Shown one piece after another: positions 47,754 to 56,277 of a stretch of 64,000 bases of DNA. The DNA lies in assembly GCA_902531765.1 (NCBI GenBank), contig CACAFC010000001.1, positions 62,001-126,000 of the forward strand. The letters are read 5' to 3'. The notes beneath the pieces are model-generated. The model was not told where the DNA came from. It saw only the letters and a list, made by a program, of their open reading frames with translations, and made no database searches. A program made the translations under genes and the position numbers. Source of the DNA: an uncultured Pelagibacteraceae bacterium (GTDB lineage: Bacteria > Pseudomonadota > Alphaproteobacteria > Pelagibacterales > Pelagibacteraceae). Numbering within the stretch: position 1 is the stretch's first letter; each line of letters begins with the position of its first letter.

Positions 47754-48943
47754 TGAAAATTCGCCCAGTCATTTTATGTGGTGGAGCTGGCACAAGACTT
47801 TGGCCTAAAGCTAAAAAACATCAAGCGAAACAATTTATAGATTTTGGTAATTGGACTTTGTTGGGTAAAACTTTAGAGAGAGTTAAAGCATCTATATATG
47901 ATGCTCCAATTATTAGTACTAATGCAAAATATTTAAAACAAGTAAAACAACACCTAAAGAAACACAAAATAAGAAAATTTAAGATAGTTTTAGAACCAGC
48001 TAAAAGAAATACAGCACCAGCTATTTTAAGTACGGCATTAATAAAGGATATACCTAACCAACAACCTTTAATGTTCTTAGCAGCCGATCATTTGGTAGAA
48101 AAGGTTGGAATATTTAATAAAGCTATAAAAAAAAACCAAAAGAAACTTACTCATAATAATATTTTTATCTTTGGAATTAAGCCTACAATGCCTTCAAGTG
48201 AATTTGGCTATTTTTTAACAAAAAATACTAAAGTAACTAGATTTATAGAAAAACCAAAAGAGGCTAAAGCTAAACAAGTAATTAGTAAAAAAGGTTATTG
48301 GAATTCTGGAATGTTTTATTTGAGAAAAGATTCAATAATTAATAATTTCAAGAAATACCAACCGAATATTTATCGAAATTGTAATAAAGCAGTATTAAAA
48401 GCAAACTATAGAAATAATGTTTATTATTTAAACAAACAAGCATTCACCAAAGCAAATGCAAAGTCTTTTGACTATGCAATATTAGAAAAAACCAAAGATA
48501 TAAATGCTATCAAATTAGATATTCCTTGGTCTGATTTAGGATCTTGGAAAGAAATTTGTAAGATGTATGGGCGAAATAAGAGATATTATTACAAAAAGAA
48601 GAATGTATTTCATAGACCTTGGGGAAGGTATGTGAATCTATTTAATGGTAAGGAATTCTTAATTAAAGAATTATATGTAAAACCTAAAGGTATATTAAGT
48701 CTTCAGAAACATCATCATAGAGCTGAACACTGGGTAGTTACTCATGGCAAACCTAAAATTACGTTAAATAAAAAATATTTTACCATGAAACCTGATGAAA
48801 CTATTTTTATTCCATTAGGTGCAATCCATAGAATAGAAAACCCATATAAAAAACCAGTAAAAATAATTGAAGCACAAGTAGGCTCAATTTTAAAAGAAAC
48901 TGATATAGTTAGATACCAAGATATTTATGGAAGAATAAAATAA
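47753..48943 (+). CDS. manC: Mannose-1-phosphate guanylyltransferase with C-terminal cupin
   Basis: The N-terminal nucleotidyltransferase opens with PVILCGGAGTRLWPKAKKHQ and has FIEKPKEAKAKQ. The C-terminal cupin (about 285-396, from HRPWGRYVNL to LQKHHHRAEHWVVTHGK) corresponds to the phosphomannose isomerase half of type II ManC. It makes GDP-mannose for surface polysaccharide. At 396 aa it is shorter than the usual 470, apparently from a trimmed transferase domain. I start at the ATG at 47753 that overlaps the ilvD stop; a TTG one codon earlier is less likely. Confidence 0.88.
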   Translation: MKIRPVILCGGAGTRLWPKAKKHQAKQFIDFGNWTLLGKTLERVKASIYDAPIISTNAKYLKQVKQHLKKHKIRKFKIVLEPAKRNTAPAILSTALIKDIPNQQPLMFLAADHLVEKVGIFNKAIKKNQKKLTHNNIFIFGIKPTMPSSEFGYFLTKNTKVTRFIEKPKEAKAKQVISKKGYWNSGMFYLRKDSIINNFKKYQPNIYRNCNKAVLKANYRNNVYYLNKQAFTKANAKSFDYAILEKTKDINAIKLDIPWSDLGSWKEICKMYGRNKRYYYKKKNVFHRPWGRYVNLFNGKEFLIKELYVKPKGILSLQKHHHRAEHWVVTHGKPKITLNKKYFTMKPDETIFIPLGAIHRIENPYKKPVKIIEAQVGSILKETDIVRYQDIYGRIK

Positions 48944-49831
48944 TTATTTTACTAAAAAATTAATTTTTTTATTTGTTTTTGAAATTTTTATTTCTTCAAA
49001 ATTACCAAAATTATCACCATCTATCTGAACGGGTATTTTATCATCGACACCTTCAAATTTAATATCATTATTATATTTTGTAATTACTGATTTTGATTTT
49101 TCAAGATTTCCATAAATAGCTATTAAGTATATGTAATATAATAATTTTAACCGAGTTAAGTCCCTAAAAATATAGGTAACAATTTTATCATCAAAAATAT
49201 TTGTTTTCGCTATTGTATGGTGGCCCGCATAGTATTTACTATTAGAACATATTATCCAATCTGCCAAAAAAGTTTCATTATTTATTGATGTTTTGATTTT
49301 TTTGTTCCTCATAAATAAAAATTTTTCAAAACCTTTTATTGCAAAAATTAACTTTCCCATTATCTTCTTAATTGAAGAATCAATCGATTGTACTATTTGA
49401 GCATCCCATCCTAAACCTGCCATTAAAACAAAATATTTCTCATTTATTTTGATTAAATTAGATTTATCAAAATTGTTTGATGTTAAAGTTTTTGCAATTT
49501 GTTTAATATTTTTAGTCATACCTAATTCTGCTTGTAAAATATTAGCTGTACCTGCAGGAATATATCCAATTGCAAAATCTTTATTTAAATCAAAATTATT
49601 TTTTATTAATTCATTAATTGCAAATGAAACTGATCCGTCACCTCCAGCTAATAACAGCCTGTTATAGCCACGATTCGATAAATCTTTTATAATTTTTGAT
49701 GCATGAGTCTCATTTTTAGTTTCGTAAAAATCAACTAAGTGTTGTTTTTGAATTTCTTTATAAATTTTTTTAATAAAATTCGACTTTCTTCCACCAGCAG
49801 ATTTCTTATTATATATTAAACAAAACTTCAT
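48944..49831 (-). CDS. Diacylglycerol kinase-like lipid kinase
   Basis: A 295 aa protein of the DagK catalytic family. The nucleotide loop GGDGSVSFAINELI (about 62-75) and GYIPAGTANILQAEL (about 90-104) are typical of DgkB/YegS-type soluble lipid kinases. It probably phosphorylates diacylglycerol to phosphatidate; sphingoid or other lipids cannot be excluded. It ends right against manC (0 bases between the stops). It diverges from the PlcP-like gene 84 bases away, so it may recycle the diacylglycerol that PlcP releases. Confidence 0.8.
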   Translation of the reverse strand: MKFCLIYNKKSAGGRKSNFIKKIYKEIQKQHLVDFYETKNETHASKIIKDLSNRGYNRLLLAGGDGSVSFAINELIKNNFDLNKDFAIGYIPAGTANILQAELGMTKNIKQIAKTLTSNNFDKSNLIKINEKYFVLMAGLGWDAQIVQSIDSSIKKIMGKLIFAIKGFEKFLFMRNKKIKTSINNETFLADWIICSNSKYYAGHHTIAKTNIFDDKIVTYIFRDLTRLKLLYYIYLIAIYGNLEKSKSVITKYNNDIKFEGVDDKIPVQIDGDNFGNFEEIKISKTNKKINFLVK

Positions 49832-49832
49832 A

Positions 49833-49865
49833 TTTTAATAATTCTGTAACATTAAAGTGTACAAA
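49833..49865 (+). promoter_or_regulatory. Candidate Pho box and promoter for the plcP-agt genes
   Basis: TTTTAAT (49833-49839) and CTGTAAC (49844-49850) form a 7-4-7 direct repeat with 11-base spacing. CTGTAAC matches the PhoB half-site. Nine bases later TACAAA (49860-49865) could be the -10 box, the spacing known for PhoB-activated promoters. It lies in the 84-base gap shared with the divergent lipid kinase gene. Confidence 0.5.
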
Positions 49866-49915
49866 TAATTTAATGATTCTAGTTATAAGCGAATCAATTA
49901 TAAAAACAAGTAAAT

Positions 49916-50737
49916 ATGAAAAATAGTGCGCCTTTATTAAAATACAAAAGTATTTTTATTTCAGACTTACACCTTGGAACAAAAGGTTGCCAAGCTAATA
50001 AAATTTTAGAGTTTTTTAAAAACTCAAGGTCTGAAAATTTATTCTTAGTTGGAGATATTGTTGATGTTTGGGCTATGCAAAAGAATTTTTATTGGCCTCA
50101 AGAACACAATGACGTCATTCAAAAAATTTTAAGAAAAGCTAGACATGGTACTAAAGTTTTTTACATAATGGGTAATCATGACGAAATGTTTAGAAAATTT
50201 ATCCCAATGAATTTTGGTGACATTCATTTAATAAATAGAGTTGTGCATGAGACCAATTTAGGAAAAAAATACCTAGTAGTTCATGGTGATGCTTGGGATG
50301 GTGTTATGAAACATGCTAAATGGCTCTCAAAATTAGGTTCGATTGCTTATGAATTACTTTTAAAATTCAACAATCTAATTAATTTTTTTAGAAAATTAAG
50401 AGGTAAAGAATATTGGTCTCTTGCAAAATTTTTAAAATACAAAGTTAAAAACGCTGTAAAATATATTGGTGAATATGAAAAAACAGTTTCTGAATATGCT
50501 AAAAGAAAAAAATACGATGGTATAATTTGTGGACACATTCATCATGCTGAAGATCAAGATTTCGATGGTGTAAATTATTTGAATTGTGGAGATTGGGTTG
50601 AGTCTTGTACTGCACTTGTTGAGAATTATGACGGTACTTTTGAAATATTATATTGGGATAAATTAAGGAAAAATTATTTAATTTCTGAAAAAAATTTAGA
50701 AGAAATAGGCACCAAAGATCTCAAAGTTGCCTCTTAG
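49916..50737 (+). CDS. plcP: PlcP-like metallophosphoesterase (phospholipid remodelling)
   Basis: A calcineurin-like phosphoesterase of 273 aa, often annotated as UDP-2,3-diacylglucosamine hydrolase. Metal-binding motifs are DLHLG (17-21), GDIVD (46-50), GNHD (86-89) and GHIHH (206-210). An LpxH role is unlikely because lpxI is in the lipid A cluster. In marine alphaproteobacteria, including SAR11, the homologue PlcP removes phospholipid head groups under phosphate starvation. The following glycosyltransferase (two bases away), the divergent lipid kinase and the Pho/Pst genes all support this reading. Activity is inferred from family and context. Confidence 0.82.
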   Translation: MKNSAPLLKYKSIFISDLHLGTKGCQANKILEFFKNSRSENLFLVGDIVDVWAMQKNFYWPQEHNDVIQKILRKARHGTKVFYIMGNHDEMFRKFIPMNFGDIHLINRVVHETNLGKKYLVVHGDAWDGVMKHAKWLSKLGSIAYELLLKFNNLINFFRKLRGKEYWSLAKFLKYKVKNAVKYIGEYEKTVSEYAKRKKYDGIICGHIHHAEDQDFDGVNYLNCGDWVESCTALVENYDGTFEILYWDKLRKNYLISEKNLEEIGTKDLKVAS

Positions 50738-50739
50738 TT

Positions 50740-51747
50740 ATGAAAATTTTAATTGCTACAGATGCATATTTTCCACAAGTAAATGGTGTTGTAAGAACCT
50801 TACATGAAACAGGCAATGTATTAAAAGAACGAGGTCATAGAATAGAATATGTTACACCTGACTTATTTTTTACTTTTCCGATGCCGAAATATAATGAAAT
50901 AAGACTATCTATTAATGTATGGCCAAGAGTTGGTAGTTTAATAAAGAAAATCAATCCAGATGCAATTCATATCGCTACCGAAGGCCCGATAGGGATTATG
51001 GCAAGAAGATATTGTTTAAAAAATAATCTAAAGTTTACTACGAGCTTTCATACAAGATTTGATAAATATCTAAAACTTTACTTTCCTATTATACCAGCAA
51101 AATGGGCCGAAAAATTTTTAGCAAATTTTCATAACAAGGCTGAGAGAATTTTAGTAACAACAGAATCTATGAGAAAAGAATTAATCGATATAGGTATAGA
51201 TGATAATAAAATGATTACTTGGACTAGAGGAGGAAATCATGGAGCTTTTAAGAACCCGAAAAAAATTGATTTACCTCATAAAAGACCTATTTGGATTTAT
51301 GTTGGAAGAGTTGCAGTTGAAAAAAACATAAGAGCTTTTTTAGAATGTGATTTAGAAGGTACAAAATTAATAATTGGAAAAGGACCTGATTTAAAAAAAT
51401 TAAAAAAAGAATTTCCTAAAGATATTTTTTTAGGAGAAAAAACAAATGGTGAATTAGCATCACATTTTGCATCTTCCGATGTTTTTGTATTTCCAAGTAA
51501 AACAGATACATTTGGAATTGTAGTTACAGAAGCTTTAAATTGTGGAACACCTGTTGCTGCATATCCTGTTCCAGGTCCTAAAGATATATTTGAAGGATCC
51601 AAAATAAATTGTTTAGATGATGATCTTAAAGTTTCAGCCCATAAAGCTTTGAAAGTTGATCGAAATGATTGTCTTGAATTTGCAAAAAGATTCACTTGGG
51701 AAGAAACAGCAAAAATATTTTTTAATAATATTTCACCAAATCATTAG
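50740..51747 (+). CDS. agt: Agt-like diacylglycerol glycosyltransferase (GT4)
   Basis: A 335 aa GT-B fold glycosyltransferase. The N-terminal ATDAYFPQVNGVVRTLHETG and the C-terminal PSKTDTFGIVVTEALNCGTP motif with the EX7E-type glutamate place it near MgtA/SQD2-like GT4 enzymes. Next to plcP, the expected role is adding glucose or glucuronic acid to diacylglycerol to make phosphorus-free membrane lipids. The sugar donor cannot be told from sequence. It follows plcP by two bases and precedes phoR by 64. Confidence 0.82.
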   Translation: MKILIATDAYFPQVNGVVRTLHETGNVLKERGHRIEYVTPDLFFTFPMPKYNEIRLSINVWPRVGSLIKKINPDAIHIATEGPIGIMARRYCLKNNLKFTTSFHTRFDKYLKLYFPIIPAKWAEKFLANFHNKAERILVTTESMRKELIDIGIDDNKMITWTRGGNHGAFKNPKKIDLPHKRPIWIYVGRVAVEKNIRAFLECDLEGTKLIIGKGPDLKKLKKEFPKDIFLGEKTNGELASHFASSDVFVFPSKTDTFGIVVTEALNCGTPVAAYPVPGPKDIFEGSKINCLDDDLKVSAHKALKVDRNDCLEFAKRFTWEETAKIFFNNISPNH

Positions 51748-51811
51748 TTAATTTTTCTCAATTTGTTTGCATTAGAAAGTGTAATGATGCAAAATTAACC
51801 TATCTAAATTT

Positions 51812-52954
51812 ATGGAATATTTCGTCATTCTACTTATAGTTGTTATAATTTATCTTCTATATTTACTTAATCAAAAAAAAAATAAATCAATAAATACCGC
51901 TACAATAATTAATAAAAGAGAAGAAAAAACCAAAAGAATAATTATTGATGAGCTTGAAGATCAGTTTTTTGCATTAAATAAATTTAATATAATTAAATAT
52001 GCTAATCCAAGTGCATTAAAAAGATTTGGAAGTAGTTTAATTGATAAAAACATATCTTCTGTAATTCGAAAGCCAGAATTAATAGAAAATATTGAAAAAG
52101 CCATCGTAGAAAATAAAACCAAAAATATTGATGTTGAAATAGACCTGCCATCATATCAGTTTTATAAAATTTATATTATTCCTGGCCCAACTCATTTATT
52201 TACTGAACCAGATTCTGTTGTGTTATTTTTAAAAGATTTTACTGAAATTACAAAAGCACAAAAATTTAAAACTGATTTTGTAGCAAATGTAAGTCACGAA
52301 TTAAAAACTCCTTTAATGGCAATAAAAGGATCATTAGAAACAATTGAAGGCCCAGCGTCTGATGATGAAAAAGCTAAAAAAAAATTTATGAAAATTTTAT
52401 CTGAGCAATCAACAAGGATGGAAAGTTTAATTAATGATCTATTAATTCTTACGCGGATTGAACTTGATGAACATATAAGACCTACTTCAATAGTAAATAT
52501 TAATGAACTCTTTGAGACTATTATTAGTAATTTTGAAATTGTTTTAAAAAAGAAAAATATAACTGTTAAAAATCAATTAACAGATACATCAAATGTTATA
52601 GGTGATGAAAAAAGATTAAATACAGTTTTTTCTAATCTTTTAGATAATTCAATAAAATATTCTCCAGAAAATAAAAATATATATATTTCTAAAAATGAAA
52701 ACAGTAACAAACTATTAGAAAAGAATACAATGATTAGTATTAAAGATGAAGGTTATGGCATTCCCCATGCACACATTTCACGTGTTACAGAAAGATTTTA
52801 CAGGGTTGACATAGAACAAAGTAAAAAAGTTGGTGGAACTGGTTTAGGATTAGCTATTGTTAAACACATAATTACGCAACACAGAGGTGATTTTGAGATT
52901 CTTTCAGAGGTTGGTAAAGGTACTGAAATTAGAATATATTTGCCTTCGAAATAA
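51812..52954 (+). CDS. phoR: Phosphate regulon sensor histidine kinase PhoR
   Basis: A short N-terminal membrane anchor (about residues 3-18), a PAS-like domain (about 45-145) and a HisKA domain with phosphoacceptor His162 in VANVSHELKTPLMAIKG, then an ATPase domain (NLLDNSIKYSPENK, DEGYGIP, GTGLGLAIVKH). The 380 aa are compact for PhoR (E. coli 431). With PhoB at the far end of the same cluster it should sense phosphate limitation through PstSCAB and PhoU. It lies between the lipid-remodelling pair and the Pst genes. Confidence 0.93.
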   Translation: MEYFVILLIVVIIYLLYLLNQKKNKSINTATIINKREEKTKRIIIDELEDQFFALNKFNIIKYANPSALKRFGSSLIDKNISSVIRKPELIENIEKAIVENKTKNIDVEIDLPSYQFYKIYIIPGPTHLFTEPDSVVLFLKDFTEITKAQKFKTDFVANVSHELKTPLMAIKGSLETIEGPASDDEKAKKKFMKILSEQSTRMESLINDLLILTRIELDEHIRPTSIVNINELFETIISNFEIVLKKKNITVKNQLTDTSNVIGDEKRLNTVFSNLLDNSIKYSPENKNIYISKNENSNKLLEKNTMISIKDEGYGIPHAHISRVTERFYRVDIEQSKKVGGTGLGLAIVKHIITQHRGDFEILSEVGKGTEIRIYLPSK

Positions 52955-52997
52955 AAATTTAAAAAAAACTTCATTTTACAACCCTTATTTGAGAAAA

Positions 52998-53030
52998 CTT
53001 TAACATTTCTTTGATTGATTCGTGTATAGA
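52998..53030 (+). promoter_or_regulatory. Candidate Pho box and -10 before the exported unknown gene
   Basis: CTTTAAC (52998-53004) and CTTTGAT (53009-53015) form a weak 7-4-7 repeat. TATAGA (53025-53030) follows after nine bases and is preceded by TG, an extended -10. The spacing equals that of the candidate upstream of plcP. The half-sites lack the TGT core, so confidence is low. Confidence 0.35.
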
Positions 53031-53049
53031 TTTTATTTAGAGTTTTATA

Positions 53050-53658
53050 ATGATTAAAATACTCAAAAATATTTTAATATTTTTTTATTTAATCTTGTTT
53101 TTCACAACTAGTGTATATTCAAAAGACCTTTCTACTCTTTTACGTACTCAGCAATTAACAGTTTTTGACATAGGTATTTTTAGATTAGAAGAGGACTTAA
53201 AGAGTTCTTATCCTGCTGTAAAGAAACATAAAGATGTGCCTCATGAAGATATATATATGGATGTTGTCAGTTCCTATTGGAGAAATACAGTAGATTTAAT
53301 TGTTTCAATCCCAGTAAATGAAAATCTAAAAAAAGAGAATTATATGTCAGACTCATTTAGATGTAGAAATATATTTAATTCAGTAAGAGATCATTTGTTG
53401 AGAAACGAAAATTTAAGTAATTATAGGTTTACTATGGCAACTAGTTACTTAACATCTGTTTTTTCTACTCCAAGCACATGGCCAAGATGGCGATACGATC
53501 AAAGCGTCTTAGAAGAATTAGTTAATTTAGTGAAACTTGAGGTTATTTTGAGACCTACAACTGAGCTTGCTTTTAAAGATAAAGTTAACCCTGTTTCTTG
53601 TAAAGGTGGTTTAGAAACAGAAAATGATGAGATTATAATCTCAATGAAATACAACTAA
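53050..53658 (+). CDS. Unrecognised exported protein inside the Pho cluster
   Basis: I do not recognise this 202 aa protein. It has a clear signal peptide (about residues 1-24: positive start, hydrophobic core FYLILFFTTS, VYSKD). The mature part has two cysteines (FRCRN near 105, VSCKGG near 185) that could form a disulfide. Several aromatic residues and YWRNTVDLIVS and STPSTWPRWRYDQSVLEELV look conserved-like. No lipobox or membrane helix is visible after the signal. It sits between phoR and pstS with its own 95-base upstream region. Location suggests a periplasmic role in phosphate starvation, but the function is unknown. Confidence 0.8.
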   Translation: MIKILKNILIFFYLILFFTTSVYSKDLSTLLRTQQLTVFDIGIFRLEEDLKSSYPAVKKHKDVPHEDIYMDVVSSYWRNTVDLIVSIPVNENLKKENYMSDSFRCRNIFNSVRDHLLRNENLSNYRFTMATSYLTSVFSTPSTWPRWRYDQSVLEELVNLVKLEVILRPTTELAFKDKVNPVSCKGGLETENDEIIISMKYN

Positions 53659-53668
53659 AAAGTTATCT

Positions 53669-53697
53669 TTTTAACAAAAGTGTAACAATTTTGTAAT
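53669..53697 (+). promoter_or_regulatory. Candidate Pho box before pstS
   Basis: Three half-sites have exact 11-base spacing: TTTTAAC (53669), GTGTAAC (53680) and TTGTAAT (53691). The last two match the TGTAA core of PhoB sites. TTCAAT (53706-53711) could be the -10 box. A lone CTGTCAT at 53726 matches the E. coli half-site but has no partner. Confidence 0.55.
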
Positions 53698-53767
53698 ATT
53701 AAAGATTCAATAAATTTATACGAGTCTGTCATCTTTATATTAATTAATAACGAAAGGATTAAAGATA

Positions 53768-54799
53768 ATGAAAAAACTAACTATAGTGATCGCTTCTTTA
53801 GTTGCTTTATCAATAGCAACTGTTGCTCAAGCAAGAGATCAAATTAAGATAGTTGGTTCTTCTACGGTATTCCCTTATGCAACAGTTGTTGCTGAAAGAT
53901 TTGGTGGTACAGGATTTAAAACTCCTGTAATCGAATCTACTGGTACTGGTGGTGGAGCTAAACTATTCTGTGCTGGTGTAGGTGAACAACATCCAGATAT
54001 TACAAACGCATCAAGAGCTATGAAAGATAAAGAAAAAGCTCTATGTAAGAAAAATGGTGTAAATGAAATCGTTGAGATCGTAATTGGTAACGATGGTATT
54101 ACATTAGCTTACAGCAAAGATGCAAAACCAGTAAACTTTACTAAAGAACATTTGTATTTAGCACTAGCTGCTCATACAGTTGTTGATGGTAAATTAGTTC
54201 CAAATATTTATAAAACTTGGGACCAAATTGACTCTAGTTTACCAAAACAAAAAATTTCAGTGATGATCCCACCAGGAACATCAGGAACTAGAGATGCTTG
54301 GAATTCTTTAGTAATGAAAAAAGGTATGACTAAAGAAGCTAAAGCTCTTTATAAAGCTGGTTTTGAAGCTGGAAATAAAAAATACAAAAAACCTCAAAAA
54401 CTTTACAGAGAAGATGGTGCTGCTATTGAAGTTGGAGAAAATGATAGTTTAATCATCCAAAAGTTAACTCAAGATAAAGATATGTTTGGTTTCTTTGGTT
54501 TCAGTTATTTCTTAGCTGCAAAAGATAAATTACAAGCAGCAAGTATTGATGGCGGACAACCATCATTGAAGTCTATTCAAGACTACAGTTATGCTGTTGC
54601 TAGACCTTTATTCTTCTACGTGAAAAAAGCTCACGTTGGAGTAATTCCAGGCTTACATGAGTTTGTGAAAGAATTCACAACTAAGAAAGCTATTGGAAAA
54701 GGTGGTTACTTAGCAGACATTGGTTTAGTGCCATTAGATTCTAAATTGTATAAAACAACTAGAACTAATGCTACGAAGCTAGTTGCTATGGGTAATTAA
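53768..54799 (+). CDS. pstS: Phosphate ABC transporter, periplasmic binding protein PstS
   Basis: A signal peptide ending at VAQA (about residues 1-22) leads a phosphate-binding protein of 343 aa. The phosphate-contact motifs VGSSTVFPYA and ESTGTGGGAKLFC, and PPGTSGTRDAWN, match the PstS family form found in marine alphaproteobacteria. A strong GAAAGGA ribosome site precedes the ATG, and base composition is richer in G and C than neighbours, both signs of very high expression. An intrinsic terminator follows, before pstC. Confidence 0.95.
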   Translation: MKKLTIVIASLVALSIATVAQARDQIKIVGSSTVFPYATVVAERFGGTGFKTPVIESTGTGGGAKLFCAGVGEQHPDITNASRAMKDKEKALCKKNGVNEIVEIVIGNDGITLAYSKDAKPVNFTKEHLYLALAAHTVVDGKLVPNIYKTWDQIDSSLPKQKISVMIPPGTSGTRDAWNSLVMKKGMTKEAKALYKAGFEAGNKKYKKPQKLYREDGAAIEVGENDSLIIQKLTQDKDMFGFFGFSYFLAAKDKLQAASIDGGQPSLKSIQDYSYAVARPLFFYVKKAHVGVIPGLHEFVKEFTTKKAIGKGGYLADIGLVPLDSKLYKTTRTNATKLVAMGN

Positions 54800-54828
54800 T
54801 TATTCCTCAGTTAACAAATAATTAAAAG

Positions 54829-54856
54829 GGGGGTCTCTTTAGACCCCCTTTTTTTT
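54829..54856 (+). terminator. Intrinsic terminator between pstS and pstC
   Basis: GGGGGTCT (54829-54836) and AGACCCCC (54841-54848) form a perfect 8-base stem with a CTTT loop, followed by eight T residues. It lies 29 bases after the pstS stop and 35 bases before pstC. Confidence 0.9.
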
Positions 54857-54891
54857 GAAATAAGAGTAAAGTCCTCAATAAAGGAGATTGT

Positions 54892-56277
54892 TTGAACTTA
54901 ATATTGTTTACATTTATTGTTCTTCTAGGTTTCACAAGTTATTATTTTGGACGGAGAAAAGCATATACAATTCAATCTACAAATAAAAGATTAACTGCAT
55001 TACCACAATTTTATGGTTATTATCTTGCAATTTGGTGTGCAATACCAGCATTTATAATTTTTTCTTTATGGGCAATTTTTGAGCCCACAATTGTAAAACT
55101 ATTAATTTTGAGTGATTATTCAAATCAAGGTTATCTTGATGATGAATTAAATTTAATTTACGAAAAAACAAAAGCATTATCTCGAGGTCAATTCACTGGA
55201 GAAATTACACCTTTTATTGAGGCTTCAGCTGAAAAATATTTAAGTCTTCGATCAATAGCTCAAAGTTCAAAAGTTGTTATAGTATTATCTGCAATTATTG
55301 CCTCTGTTGCTTATGCTTATAAAAGAATTTCATCTAATTCTAGAACAAGAGAACCAGTTGAAAAATTTTTGAATGCAGTTTTATTTACAGCTTCTTTAGC
55401 TGCAATATTAACTACTGTTGGAATAGTTTTCTCACTTATATTTCAAACTATAGATTTTTTTAAAGTAATTCCATTATTTGATTTTGTCTTTGGAACTCAC
55501 TGGTATCCAGCAAAAGCTTTTGTAAGAGATTCTTCTGAGGCTTTAGATCCTACAATGTATTCTGACACTTTTGGAGCAGTCCCAATTTTTGCAGGTACTT
55601 TTTTTATCGCTTTTATAGCTATGTGTGTTGCTATCCCAATTGGATTAATGAGTGGAATTTATTTAGCTGAATATGCATCAACTAAAGTTAGACAATACGC
55701 AAAACCTTTAATTGAAATTTTAGCTGGTATACCAACAGTTGTTTATGGTTTTTTTGCTGCACTAACTGTTGGACCATTTTTGAAAGAATTAGGAACCTCA
55801 ATGGGTCTTGAAGTTTCAGCTGAAAGTGCTTTAGCAGCTGGAGGGGTAATGGGTATTATGATCATACCATTTATTTCAAGTTTAAGTGACGATGTAATTA
55901 CTAGTGTGCCTCAAAGCTTAAGAGATGGGAGTTACGCTATGGGGGCAACTAAATCAGAAACAATTAAGAGAGTTATTTTTCCTGCAGCATTACCAGGTAT
56001 AGTTGGATCCATTTTACTTGGCGTTTCAAGAGCTATTGGAGAAACAATGATAGTTGTTATGGCCTCAGGTTTAGCTGCTAATTTAACTTTAAATCCTTTA
56101 GAATCTACTTCAACAATTACAGCACAAATTGTGGTCATTCTAATTGGTGATCAAGCTTTTGGCGACCCAAAAACGCAAGCTGCTTTTGCTTTAGGTATGT
56201 CATTATTTTTAGTAACACTTTGTTTAAATATTGTGGCCTTAAGAGTGGTTAAAAAATATAGAGAGAAATATGAATAA
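54892..56277 (+). CDS. pstC: Phosphate ABC transporter permease PstC
   Basis: A membrane permease of 461 aa, the long alphaproteobacterial form with an N-terminal extension of about 150 residues containing extra helices. The channel domain (about 235-455) holds the EAA-like loop (LRDGSYAMGATKSETIKRVIFPAALPGIVG). The start codon is TTG at 54892, supported by AAGGAG at 54881-54886. It overlaps pstA by eight bases. Partner: PstA, with PstB supplying ATP hydrolysis. Confidence 0.93.
   Translation: MNLILFTFIVLLGFTSYYFGRRKAYTIQSTNKRLTALPQFYGYYLAIWCAIPAFIIFSLWAIFEPTIVKLLILSDYSNQGYLDDELNLIYEKTKALSRGQFTGEITPFIEASAEKYLSLRSIAQSSKVVIVLSAIIASVAYAYKRISSNSRTREPVEKFLNAVLFTASLAAILTTVGIVFSLIFQTIDFFKVIPLFDFVFGTHWYPAKAFVRDSSEALDPTMYSDTFGAVPIFAGTFFIAFIAMCVAIPIGLMSGIYLAEYASTKVRQYAKPLIEILAGIPTVVYGFFAALTVGPFLKELGTSMGLEVSAESALAAGGVMGIMIIPFISSLSDDVITSVPQSLRDGSYAMGATKSETIKRVIFPAALPGIVGSILLGVSRAIGETMIVVMASGLAANLTLNPLESTSTITAQIVVILIGDQAFGDPKTQAAFALGMSLFLVTLCLNIVALRVVKKYREKYE

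Noticed and set aside
49916-50737. Annotation of the metallophosphoesterase as lipid A enzyme LpxH
   Set aside because: LpxI is present in the lpx cluster for the same step, and the neighbours point to phospholipid remodelling.
51297-51695. Open frame of 132 codons on the - strand inside the agt gene
   Set aside because: It is antisense to conserved GT4 motifs, resembles no family, and has no ribosome site.
53726-53732. CTGTCAT, an exact E. coli-type Pho half-site, before pstS
   Set aside because: No partner half-site lies at 11 bases on either side, and it would be downstream of the likely start of transcription.
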